NCBI RefSeq assembly: GCF_014269035.2
Contig: NZ_JABWRP020000017.1
Coordinates: 1 to 64,000 of the forward strand
DNA: 64,000 nucleotides
Direction of reading: 5' to 3'
Origin: Pseudomonas vlassakiae
GTDB lineage: Bacteria > Pseudomonadota > Gammaproteobacteria > Pseudomonadales > Pseudomonadaceae
Of the stretch, positions 36,745 to 45,032 are shown one piece after another. Position numbers and translations under genes: made by a program. Each line of letters starts with the position of its first letter. The first letter of the stretch is position 1. Under the pieces are notes generated by a model. The model was given only the letters and a program-made list of their open reading frames with translations, did no database searches and was not told the origin of the DNA.

Positions 36745-37967
36745 ATTGCCGTGGTTGTGGCAGCGCCTTGCACCTGCCGTTGATCGACCTGGGAACCTCG
36801 CCGCCTTCGAACGCCTACCTGCGTCCCGAGCAACTGGCCGAGGCTGAACAGTGGGTGCCGCTGAAGGTGGCGGTGTGCGAACAGTGCTGGCTGGTGCAGA
36901 CCGAAGACTACACGCGCGCCGAGCAGCTGTTCGACGCCGATTATGCTTATTTCAGCTCCTACTCCAGTTCCTGGCTGGCGCATGCCGAAACCTACGTGGC
37001 GGGCATGGTCGAGCGCTTCGCACTGGGCCAGGATAGCCGCGTGGTCGAGATCGCGGCCAATGACGGTTATCTGCTGCAGTACGTGGCGGCACGTGGCATC
37101 CCGTGCCTGGGCGTCGAGCCGACCCGCAGCACGGCTGCTGCGGCGCGGGCCAAGGGCCTGGAAATCCGTGAAGTGTTCTTCGGCCGCGAGGTGGCCGCGC
37201 AGCTGGCCGCCGAAGGCTGGAGCGCCGACCTGATGGCGGCCAACAACGTGCTCGCCCATGTGCCGGACATCAACGATTTCCTCGGGGGCTTCGCGACCTT
37301 GCTCAAGCCAGCCGGGGTCGCCACCTTCGAATTTCCCCACCTGCTGTCGCTGATTGCCGAGCACCAGTTCGACACCCTGTACCACGAGCATTACTCCTAC
37401 CTGTCCCTGACCGCAGTGCAGGGCCTTTGCCAGCGCAATGGCCTGGAGATTTTCGACGTGCAGGAACTGCCCACTCATGGCGGTTCGCTGCGGGTATTCG
37501 TGCAGCGCGCCGACGGCCAGCGCCGGACTGCGGAAGCGGCCGTCGCCAGCCTGCTGGCCCTGGAAGAGGATGTGGGCGTGCGCAGCGCCGGGTTCTATTC
37601 GAGCCTGGCGCCGGCCGCCGAGCGCATAAAGCTGCAGCTGTTGCGATTCCTGCTCGATGCCAAGGCCGCGGGCAAACGCGTGGTCGGCTATGGGGCGGCC
37701 GCCAAGGGTAATACCTTGCTCAACTACGCCGGTGTCAAGGCTGACCTGCTGGCTTGGGTGGCCGATGCCAACCCGCACAAACAGGGCAAGTTCCTGCCGG
37801 GCAGCCGTATACCCGTGGTGGCGCCGGCGCGCCTGGCCGAAGAGCAGCCGGACTATGTGCTGGTGCTGCCGTGGAACCTGCTGCGTGAGGTCAGCGAGCA
37901 GCAGGCCGGCATCCGCGAGTGGGGCGGCAAGTTCGTGATCGCCGTGCCTGAGCTGACCGTGCTATGA
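36741..37967 (+). CDS. Zinc-finger SAM-dependent sugar C-methyltransferase (TylC3/NovU-like)
   Basis: This 408-residue protein has an N-terminal zinc-binding domain (CRGC near residue 3 and CEQC near residue 47), a SAM-binding methyltransferase domain (about 90-200, VVEIAANDGYLLQYV), the YHEHYSYLSL motif near residue 215 with the family's catalytic His, and a C-terminal domain with GYGAAAKGNTLLNYAG. This three-part layout is that of NDP-4-ketohexose C-methyltransferases that make branched deoxysugars. ATGA overlap with the epimerase shows coupling. The carbon methylated (C3 or C5) is not determined. Confidence 0.87.
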   Translation: MNCRGCGSALHLPLIDLGTSPPSNAYLRPEQLAEAEQWVPLKVAVCEQCWLVQTEDYTRAEQLFDADYAYFSSYSSSWLAHAETYVAGMVERFALGQDSRVVEIAANDGYLLQYVAARGIPCLGVEPTRSTAAAARAKGLEIREVFFGREVAAQLAAEGWSADLMAANNVLAHVPDINDFLGGFATLLKPAGVATFEFPHLLSLIAEHQFDTLYHEHYSYLSLTAVQGLCQRNGLEIFDVQELPTHGGSLRVFVQRADGQRRTAEAAVASLLALEEDVGVRSAGFYSSLAPAAERIKLQLLRFLLDAKAAGKRVVGYGAAAKGNTLLNYAGVKADLLAWVADANPHKQGKFLPGSRIPVVAPARLAEEQPDYVLVLPWNLLREVSEQQAGIREWGGKFVIAVPELTVL

Positions 37968-38842
37968 CCGGTCTGCATGTGCTGGTGACAGGCGCCACCG
38001 GGTTCGTTGGCCGCCACCTGGTTGCCGAACTGCTGGCCCGTGGCTGCCGGGTGCGCGCCATTGCCCGCGACGTGCAGCGCGCACGCAGCATGCCGTGGTT
38101 CGACCAGGTGCAGTTCGTCGCCGGCGACCTGCACCTGGCCGATGCCGAGCAGGTGGGGGGCTGGGTCGAGGGCATCGATGCCCTTGCCCACCTGGCCTGG
38201 CCAGGGTTGCCCAACTATCAGGCGCTGTTCCATCTGGAGCAGAACCTGATGGCCGACTACCGCTTCATCAAGTACGCGGTCGAGGCGGGTGTGCGCCAGG
38301 TGCTGGTCACCGGCACCTGCTTCGAGTACGGCATGCAGAATGGCCCGCTGGACGAGCAGTGCCCGGCGCGCCCGAGCAATCCCTACGGGCTGGCCAAGCA
38401 CAGCGTGCATCAGTTCCTCCAGGCCTTGCAGTTGCACATGCCGTTTGCCCTGCAATGGGCGCGGCTGTTCTACCTGCATGGCCAGGGGCAGAACCCCAAC
38501 AGCCTGCTGGCCGCCCTCGACCGCGCCATCGACAGCGGTGCGACGGCCTTCGACATGTCTGCCGGCGAGCAGCTGCGCGATTTCCAACCCGTCACCGAGG
38601 CCGCGCGGCAGCTGGCCGGGCTGCTGCACTGCCGGGCGTTCTCCGGCGTGGTCAACTGTGCCAGCGGCCAGCCGCTGGCGGTGCGCAGCTTGGTCGAGCA
38701 GCGCCTGCGCGAGCGCGGCGCCAAGCTGGCGCTCAACCTCGGCCATTACCCCTATCCAAGCCACGAGCCGATGGCATTCTGGGCCGTGACCGAGCGACTC
38801 ACGCAACTGCTGGCCGCCCAAGGAGAACCTGATGGCCTATGA
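37964..38842 (+). CDS. NAD-dependent epimerase/dehydratase, probable NDP-4-ketohexose reductase
   Basis: This 292-residue extended short-chain dehydrogenase has VTGATGFVGRHLVAELL at residues 6-22 and the catalytic YGLAK in NPYGLAKHSVHQF near residue 140. Coupled by ATGA overlap to the C-methyltransferase, it most likely reduces the 4-keto group to finish the sugar. An epimerase role is the alternative. Confidence 0.82.
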   Translation: MTGLHVLVTGATGFVGRHLVAELLARGCRVRAIARDVQRARSMPWFDQVQFVAGDLHLADAEQVGGWVEGIDALAHLAWPGLPNYQALFHLEQNLMADYRFIKYAVEAGVRQVLVTGTCFEYGMQNGPLDEQCPARPSNPYGLAKHSVHQFLQALQLHMPFALQWARLFYLHGQGQNPNSLLAALDRAIDSGATAFDMSAGEQLRDFQPVTEAARQLAGLLHCRAFSGVVNCASGQPLAVRSLVEQRLRERGAKLALNLGHYPYPSHEPMAFWAVTERLTQLLAAQGEPDGL

Positions 38843-39899
38843 ACTGTATCGTGCGGTCGGCTTGCCCGTGCTGCAGAATCGTACCTACGCCGATGCCGCC
38901 AGCGCGCAGGCCTCCGCCAGCGGCGACCTGTGCCTGGTTCAGGACGAGCGTACCGGCCTGGTCTACAACCAGGCCTTCGACGCGTCCCTGCTCAGCTACG
39001 ACAGCGACTACCAGAACGAACAGGCCCTGTCGCCGGCGTTCCAGCGTCACCTGGACGCGGTGGAGCGCCTGGTGGCCCGGCACTTCGCCGGCCAGCGCCT
39101 GATCGAGGTGGGGTGTGGCAAGGGCTACTTTCTCGAACTGCTGCGCCAGCGTGGCCACCAGGTGACCGGCATCGACCCGGCCTACGAGGGCGACAACCCG
39201 GACGTGATCAAGGCGCCGTTCACCCGCGCCCTGGGGCTGGCCGCCGATGCGGTGGTGCTGCGTCACGTGCTGGAGCATATCGCCGACCCGCTGGCCTTCC
39301 TCGGCGCTATCGCCGACGCCAACCAGGGCGGCCTGATCTACATCGAAGTGCCATGCCTGGACTGGATACTCGAGCACCGTGCCTGGTTCGACCTGTTCTA
39401 CGAGCACGTCAACTACTTCCGCCTGGACGACCTGCGCCGCTGCTTCGGCAAGGTGCTCGAATCCGGGCACCTGTTCAACGGCCAGTACCTGTACATCGTC
39501 GCTGACCTGGCCAGCCTGCGCGAGCCGGCCTTCGATGGCCAGCGCCTGCAACTGCCGTCTGGCTTCAGCGCCAGCCTCGAACGTGGCCAGGCCCTGGTGC
39601 GCGAACACGCCGGGCGCGGCGCGGCGATCTGGGGCGCCTCGTCCAAAGGGGTGATCTATTCGCTGTACCTGCAGCGCGCTGGCGTACAGGTCGACCATGT
39701 GATCGATATCAACCCGGCCAAGCAAGGCCGCTATCTGCCGCTGAGCGGCCTGCGCGTGTCCTCGCCTGAGGAAGCGCTGGCCAGCCTGCCCGATGGTGCG
39801 CAGGTGTTCGTGATGAATTCCAACTACCTGGACGAGATCCGCCGTGACACCGGCAACCGTTTCGTCTACCACGCGGTCGATGACGCCGCGTTCCAATGA
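38832..39899 (+). CDS. SAM-dependent methyltransferase with C-terminal sugar C-methyltransferase-type domain
   Basis: This 355-residue protein has a SAM domain (about 75-185, RLIEVGCGKGYFLELL), YEHVNYFRLDDL near residue 195 in place of the YHEHYSYLSL motif, and a C-terminal domain (about 255-345, AIWGASSKGVIYSLYLQRAG) related to that of the 36741-37967 protein. It lacks the N-terminal Cys pairs. It overlaps the reductase by 11 bases. It may be a second C-methyltransferase or a relative with another role. Confidence 0.78.
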   Translation: MAYELYRAVGLPVLQNRTYADAASAQASASGDLCLVQDERTGLVYNQAFDASLLSYDSDYQNEQALSPAFQRHLDAVERLVARHFAGQRLIEVGCGKGYFLELLRQRGHQVTGIDPAYEGDNPDVIKAPFTRALGLAADAVVLRHVLEHIADPLAFLGAIADANQGGLIYIEVPCLDWILEHRAWFDLFYEHVNYFRLDDLRRCFGKVLESGHLFNGQYLYIVADLASLREPAFDGQRLQLPSGFSASLERGQALVREHAGRGAAIWGASSKGVIYSLYLQRAGVQVDHVIDINPAKQGRYLPLSGLRVSSPEEALASLPDGAQVFVMNSNYLDEIRRDTGNRFVYHAVDDAAFQ

Positions 39900-40657
39900 C
39901 CTTTGCAGAGACCGCCTCCATGACTGACACCAACGTCCACCAGGCCTTCGTCGCCGAATGCAACGAGCAGATCGCCGCCCAGGGCCAGGACCAGAAGCTC
40001 CAGGGCCTGGCACGCGACCTGTTCAACGAATCGGCCAAGCACAAGTACAGCTACCACTTCTCGTGGATGGGTCGGCCGATCATCCAGCTGCCGCAGGACA
40101 TGGTCGCCATGCAGGAACTGGTGTGGCGGATCAAGCCGGACCTGATCATCGAGTGCGGCATCGCCCACGGCGGTTCGATCATCTACTACGCCTCGCTGCT
40201 GCAGCTGCTGGGCCATGGCGAGGTGCTCGGCATCGACGTCGACATCCGTCCGCACAACCGCAAGGCCATCGAGGAGCACCCGATGGCGCACCGCATCAGC
40301 ATGCTCGAAGGGTCGAGCATCGCGCCGGACATGATCGCCAAGGTGCGCCAGCTCGCCGAAGGCAAGAAGGTCATCGTCGTGCTCGACTCCAACCATACCC
40401 ACCAGCACGTGCTCGACGAGCTGCGGGCCTATGCGCCGCTGGTATCGGTGGACAGCTACTGCGTGGTGATGGATACCGTGGTCGAGGACATGCCGGCCGA
40501 CTTCTTCCCGGACCGCCCCTGGGGCCATGGCGACAACCCCAAGACTGCCGTGTGGCAATACCTGAAAGAGAACAGCGACTTCGAGATCGACCGCCAGGTG
40601 CAGGACAAGCTGTTGCTGACCGTCGCGCCGGACGGCTATCTGCGCCGCGTGCGCTGA
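39896..40657 (+). CDS. CmcI/cephalosporin hydroxylase-like methyltransferase
   Basis: This 253-residue protein belongs to the CmcI family, which includes rhamnosyl O-methyltransferases. Visible features are YHFSWMGRPIIQLPQDMVAMQEL, the SAM-like loop IIECGIAHGGSIIYYASLL, GIDVDIRPHNR, and LDSNHTHQHVLDEL with metal-binding candidates. ATG at 39896 overlaps the previous stop (ATGA); MTDTNVHQAF at 39920 is an alternative start. It probably O-methylates the sugar, before or after transfer. Confidence 0.8.
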   Translation: MTFAETASMTDTNVHQAFVAECNEQIAAQGQDQKLQGLARDLFNESAKHKYSYHFSWMGRPIIQLPQDMVAMQELVWRIKPDLIIECGIAHGGSIIYYASLLQLLGHGEVLGIDVDIRPHNRKAIEEHPMAHRISMLEGSSIAPDMIAKVRQLAEGKKVIVVLDSNHTHQHVLDELRAYAPLVSVDSYCVVMDTVVEDMPADFFPDRPWGHGDNPKTAVWQYLKENSDFEIDRQVQDKLLLTVAPDGYLRRVR

Positions 40658-40687
40658 TTCTTCCTCAAGGTCCCCAGGAACACCCTT

Positions 40688-43585
40688 ATGCAGCTTGAAA
40701 AGAACACGCCCATCGACAGCGGCCTGCGCGAGCGCTTCACGCTGGTGTTGATCACCCATAACCGCCCGGCGTTCCTGCGCCGGACCTTGCATTACTACCG
40801 CGACTTCCCGGCGAGCATCCTGGTGCTCGACTCGTCGAACCAGGCCGATGCCACGCTGCAGGCGGACTACCCGCAGGTGGATTACCGCCACCTGCCGCAG
40901 TACACCTATCGCGGCCTGCAGGAGAAGCTCAGCTATGGCGTGAACGAAGTGCGCACGCCGTTCATGACCTTTGCCGCGGACGACGATTTCCTGTTGTTCG
41001 ATGCCATGGCGCAGTCGGTGGAGTTTCTGACGCAGAATCCGGACTACGGCGTCTGCCATGGTTACGGCATGATGTACGTGGCGCACGGTACCGAGGTGCA
41101 TTTCTATCGTCGGGACAAGCGTGTGCAGGAGGATTATTGCAGCGACGATCCGGCTCAGCGCCTGGTCGAGTTCATGGGCCAGTTCCTGCCACCGTTCTAC
41201 GCAGTCACCCGTACCGACCTGCTGCAGCAGTGGTATGCGCTGTTGCCGCCGGGCACCAGCTTCGAATGGCAGGAGATTGGCCACACCTTCTATCTGCTGG
41301 CCAACGCCAAGGCGCGCATCCTGCCGATCCCCTACGCGGTGCGGGAGGCCAACCTGGGCGGCTCGGACCACAACACCAATGTGCTCACCGTGCTGGCCAA
41401 CCGCGATGAGCGCAGCTGCCAGGAGCGCGAGCAGTTTGCCGAATTCCTCGCCTCGGTTCCCAGTGCGCTCGGCGCGCTGGGCGTCGAACAGGCCAAGCAG
41501 GTGGCCCTGGCCGGCTTCCAGGCCATGAGCGAAGGCCTGCTCAGTGGCCGGGCCCTGCACGGTTGCATGATCGTCACCTCGCGCTGGAATGTGCCCACCC
41601 CTGAGCCGCAGCGGATCTTCGGCAAGCAGCAGTTCGTCGAGATGCCGTTCTACAACCAGCCGATGTTCGACCTGCTGGCAGAGCTGGAATTTCTTATCCA
41701 TGCCATGCCGTGCGGGCGCCTGCAGCTGCGTGAGCTGGAGGCCATTCTGGTGCGCCAGCAGGCGCTACTGCAGGTCAACGACAACGACAACGACCGCACG
41801 CTGCGCGCACGGCTCTGGCAGGCGCTGGCGCTGAGCCCGTTCAACCGGGTGGTGGTGCAGCGTCTGCTGGCCTCGCTCGAGGCCGCCGGTGACGAGGCCG
41901 AGGCCGCGCCCTTGCGCCCTTGGCTGGCGCGTCTGGAGGCCCTGCCGAGCTACGACAGCCAGGCGTTGCTCGATGCGCTGCCGTCCGGCCAGCTGCTGAC
42001 CTGGCTGGCGGCACGTGCGCCGGATGGCGTTCAACTGAACCTGGCCAGGCAACGCCTGGCCGCCGCCAACGGCGGGCCGAGCTTCGGCATCGTGCTGCTC
42101 GACCTCGATGCGCAGATGGACAAGCTGCAGGCTACTTTCGACAGCCTGATGGCCGGGCCATGCCGTCATTTCAAGGTCGTGGTGCTGACCAGCGGCGACC
42201 TGCCGATGGCCACCCATGCGGGGCAGACCGTGCATTTCGTCAAGGCCGACGGCAAGGACTACGTGCGCAACATCAACCAGGCGGTTGCCGAGCTGGACAG
42301 CGACTGGGTCATCCTCGCCGAGGCCGGCGATCGCTTTACCGCCAGCGGGCTGCTGCGAGCCAGCCTGGAGCTGCTGGAGGTCGAGGGTATTCGTGCGGTG
42401 GCCATGGATGAGGTGCAGGTACAGGCCGATGGCCGCCTGCGCGAAGTGCTGCGCCCGGGTACCAGCCTCGACCTGTTGCAGAGCGTGCCAGGGGCGATGG
42501 CGCGGCACTGGCTGCTGCGTCGTGATCTGGTGCTGGCCGCCGGCGGGTTCGACAGCCAGTATCCGTTGGCACTGGAGTTCGACCTGCTGCTTCGCCTGAT
42601 CGGCGATGACGGCCTGGCCGGCCTGGCGCACCTTGCCGAACCGCTGCTGATCTGCGCCGCGCCAAGCGCCGACAGCCAGGACCAGGAGCGCGCGGTGCTG
42701 ACCCGGCGCCTGGCCGAGCGCGGCTATACCGCCACCGTCGGCTCGGTGCATCCGGGCACTCACCAGATCGACTACCGTCACCCTGAACGGCCCGTGGTGT
42801 CGGTGCTGTTGCACTGCCAGGACAATGCCGATGAGCTGCAGCGCTGCCTGGTCAGCGTCCTGCAGCGCACCCGTTACCAGAACCACGAGATCGTCATCGC
42901 CGACAACGCCAGCCAGTCGCCACCGCTGCGCGAGTGGCTGGCGAGCCTGGCGGCCGCTGGCAGCCCCGTGCGGGTGGTCCGCAGCGAACAGCCGCTGGCA
43001 CCTGTGGCCATGCTCAACCTCGCCAGCCGTGAGGCCCGGGGCGAGTACCTGGTCCTGCTCGACAGCGCGGCCGAGGTGCTCAACGCCAATTGGCTGGAAG
43101 GCCTGCTCAACCAGGCTCAGCGCCCCGAGGTCGGGGTGGTCGGCGGCAAGCTGCTGGGGGCCGATGGCAAGGTGGTCGAGGCCGGGCTGGTGCTGGCGGG
43201 GCAGGCGGGCATCCGCCCGGCGTTCCAGGGTGCGGCCAAGGATGCGCCGGGTTACTTGCAACGCCTGCAGGTGGAGCACAACGTGGCGGCGGTCTCCGGC
43301 TGCCTGATGGTGCGCACGCAGGTGCTGCACGCTCTGGGTGGCCTGGATGAGCAACTGGCCACCCTCCGCGCCGCGCAGGTGGACCTGTGCCTGCAGGTTG
43401 CCGGGGCGGGTCTGCTGGTCGTCTGGACCCCGCAGGCTCAGGTGGTGCGCCATGGTGACGTGGAGCAACTGGCGGCCCCGGCGCACGCGCAGGATCCGTT
43501 CTACAACGCCGCCCACAGCCGCTGCGCGGCGTTGTTCACCCTGGATCCGCACAGCCGGGTGGGGTGGCAGGCGCTGTGCAGCTGA
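40688..43585 (+). CDS. Giant multidomain glycosyltransferase, probable flagellin glycosyltransferase (Fgt2-like)
   Basis: This 965-residue protein has an N-terminal GT-A domain (about 15-240, FTLVLITHNRPAFLRRTL, metal motif FAADDDFL), a helical spacer, a GT2-like module (about 465-690, degenerate LAEAGDR) and another (about 700-930, VSVLLHCQDNADELQRCL, LLDSAAE in place of DxD). The last two modules resemble modules two and three of the 30645-34211 protein. Size and location match Fgt2 of P. syringae, which extends flagellin glycans. It ends the sugar operon; a strong terminator follows. Confidence 0.82.
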   Translation: MQLEKNTPIDSGLRERFTLVLITHNRPAFLRRTLHYYRDFPASILVLDSSNQADATLQADYPQVDYRHLPQYTYRGLQEKLSYGVNEVRTPFMTFAADDDFLLFDAMAQSVEFLTQNPDYGVCHGYGMMYVAHGTEVHFYRRDKRVQEDYCSDDPAQRLVEFMGQFLPPFYAVTRTDLLQQWYALLPPGTSFEWQEIGHTFYLLANAKARILPIPYAVREANLGGSDHNTNVLTVLANRDERSCQEREQFAEFLASVPSALGALGVEQAKQVALAGFQAMSEGLLSGRALHGCMIVTSRWNVPTPEPQRIFGKQQFVEMPFYNQPMFDLLAELEFLIHAMPCGRLQLRELEAILVRQQALLQVNDNDNDRTLRARLWQALALSPFNRVVVQRLLASLEAAGDEAEAAPLRPWLARLEALPSYDSQALLDALPSGQLLTWLAARAPDGVQLNLARQRLAAANGGPSFGIVLLDLDAQMDKLQATFDSLMAGPCRHFKVVVLTSGDLPMATHAGQTVHFVKADGKDYVRNINQAVAELDSDWVILAEAGDRFTASGLLRASLELLEVEGIRAVAMDEVQVQADGRLREVLRPGTSLDLLQSVPGAMARHWLLRRDLVLAAGGFDSQYPLALEFDLLLRLIGDDGLAGLAHLAEPLLICAAPSADSQDQERAVLTRRLAERGYTATVGSVHPGTHQIDYRHPERPVVSVLLHCQDNADELQRCLVSVLQRTRYQNHEIVIADNASQSPPLREWLASLAAAGSPVRVVRSEQPLAPVAMLNLASREARGEYLVLLDSAAEVLNANWLEGLLNQAQRPEVGVVGGKLLGADGKVVEAGLVLAGQAGIRPAFQGAAKDAPGYLQRLQVEHNVAAVSGCLMVRTQVLHALGGLDEQLATLRAAQVDLCLQVAGAGLLVVWTPQAQVVRHGDVEQLAAPAHAQDPFYNAAHSRCAALFTLDPHSRVGWQALCS

Positions 43586-43605
43586 ACGCTGCCTGCTGAG
43601 CGATG

Positions 43606-43640
43606 AACGCCATGGGCGCCCCCGCGCCCATGGCGTTTTC
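43606..43640 (+). terminator. Terminator of the sugar operon
   Basis: A 14-bp perfect stem (AACGCCATGGGCGC with GCGCCCATGGCGTT) around CCCC is followed by TTCG. Confidence 0.8.
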
Positions 43641-43845
43641 GTTTGTGTCAGCCAGGCGCTTTGCCCATTCGACAAAAAGAGCGTGACTTGAGAGTCAGAA
43701 CGCGCATCTTCACTGTATATTGTCGAAACCGGGAACCGCCGCGTCGCCCCCGGACAAACCGCCAAGGATCGGATCAACCGTATCGCTTGGCGTTTTGCCG
43801 TTCGGCCCAGGCGGGTATTTCGCTGTTACTGAATTGGGAAGCCAT

Positions 43846-44781
43846 ATGATTGGCATTAAAAGCATCGCCAGTTACGTGCCGGTTGAAGGCGTGGACAACT
43901 ACGCCCAAGGCGCGAAATTCGGCAAGGACCAGGATTTCATCTTTGGCAAGATCGGTTCGACCTTCTTGCCACGCAAGGAAGCCGCGCAGGAAACCTCCGA
44001 CCTCTGCGTAGAGGCCGTGAACAACCTGTTCGCCGCCAATCCGTCGCTGGACCCGGCAAGCATCGATGCGGTGATCGTGGTCACCCAGAACGGGGATGCC
44101 GAAGGGCTGCCGCACACTGCGGCAATCGTCCAGCACAAGCTCGGCCTGTCGACGGCCGTCGCCGCTTTCGATATCTCCCTGGGTTGCTCGGGCTACGTGT
44201 ATGGCTTGTATGCCATGAAAGGCTTCATGGAAGCCGCTGGCCTGAAGAACGGCCTGCTGATCACTGCCGACCCCTATTCGAAGATCGTCGACCCCGAAGA
44301 CCGCAACACCACCATGCTGTTCGGTGATGCCGCCACCGCCACCTGGATGGGCGAGGGCGCAGCCTGGCAACTGGGCAAGTCGCTGTTCGGCAGCGACGGT
44401 GGTGGTGCCGAGCATCTGCGTACCACCGATGGCAAGTTCTTCATGAATGGTCGCCAGGTCTACAACTTCGCCCTGGTCAAGGTACCGGCGCACCTGCAGC
44501 AACTGCTCGAGGCCAGCGAGCTGCAGGCCGGCGACATCGACCTGTACTGCCTGCATCAGGGCAGCGCGGCGATCGTCGATGCGGTGTCGGCGCGCTTCAT
44601 CGAAGGCGAGCACAAGCAGAAGTTCGTCAAGGACATGGTCGAGACCGGCAATACCGTGTCGTCGAGCATTCCGCTGCTGCTGGAAAAGCACGTGCTCGGC
44701 TCCCAGCACAAGCGCGTGGCCCTGAGCGGTTTCGGCGTCGGTCTGTCCTGGGGCTCGGCAATCATCGAGCGCCGCGATTGA
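43846..44781 (+). CDS. 3-oxoacyl-ACP synthase III-like (KAS III/FabH-like) protein beside flagellin
   Basis: This 311-residue thiolase-fold enzyme keeps the KAS III catalytic set: Cys114 in LGCSGYVYG, His237 in LHQGS and Asn269 in TGNTVSSS. The classic HQAN motif is changed to HQGS. The start MIGIKSIASYVPVEGVDN is typical. Its place between glycosyltransferase and fliC matches orf3 of the P. syringae flagellin glycosylation island, where a KAS III homologue is linked to the acyl-modified terminal sugar. It may make a short acyl group for the glycan rather than housekeeping fatty acids. A terminator follows, so it is likely transcribed alone. Confidence 0.88.
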   Translation: MIGIKSIASYVPVEGVDNYAQGAKFGKDQDFIFGKIGSTFLPRKEAAQETSDLCVEAVNNLFAANPSLDPASIDAVIVVTQNGDAEGLPHTAAIVQHKLGLSTAVAAFDISLGCSGYVYGLYAMKGFMEAAGLKNGLLITADPYSKIVDPEDRNTTMLFGDAATATWMGEGAAWQLGKSLFGSDGGGAEHLRTTDGKFFMNGRQVYNFALVKVPAHLQQLLEASELQAGDIDLYCLHQGSAAIVDAVSARFIEGEHKQKFVKDMVETGNTVSSSIPLLLEKHVLGSQHKRVALSGFGVGLSWGSAIIERRD

Positions 44782-44800
44782 GCGAACAGTGCTGAAGCAG

Positions 44801-44830
44801 ACGCCGCCGTTTCCAGGCGGCGTTTTCTTT
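44801..44830 (+). terminator. Terminator after the KAS III-like gene
   Basis: ACGCCGCC, seven-base loop, GGCGGCGT, then TTTCTTTT. Confidence 0.85.
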
Positions 44831-44923
44831 TCTGCGTGGCTGCCGCCAGTGCCTGCATTCTGGCGTCAAGACCTTGATTTCATTGAGCTGGCAGGATGCC
44901 AGCAAATTTTTTCGAAAATCCGC

Positions 44924-44950
44924 TAAAGAAACCCGCCCTGACGAAGATAA
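44924..44950 (+). promoter_or_regulatory. Sigma-28 (FliA) promoter of fliC
   Basis: TAAAGAAA, 11 bases, GAAGATAA, 82 bases before the fliC ATG. It matches TAAAGTTT-N11-GCCGATAA with a few changes. Confidence 0.75.
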
Positions 44951-45032
44951 CTATTACGAAGGTTCTCTGTGCCACACCCGGCGAATTGCCAAGGCCGGAA
45001 GCCGTAGTACCCAATCCAACGAGGAATTCGTC

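Noticed and set aside
30645..43585. The island as recent horizontal transfer
   Set aside because: By eye its GC content and codon use look like the flanking genes, and no integrase, tRNA or direct repeat flanks it.
43791..43808. TTGGCGTTTTGCC before the KAS III-like gene as a sigma-54 promoter
   Set aside because: The spacing between the GG and GC elements is about four bases too short.
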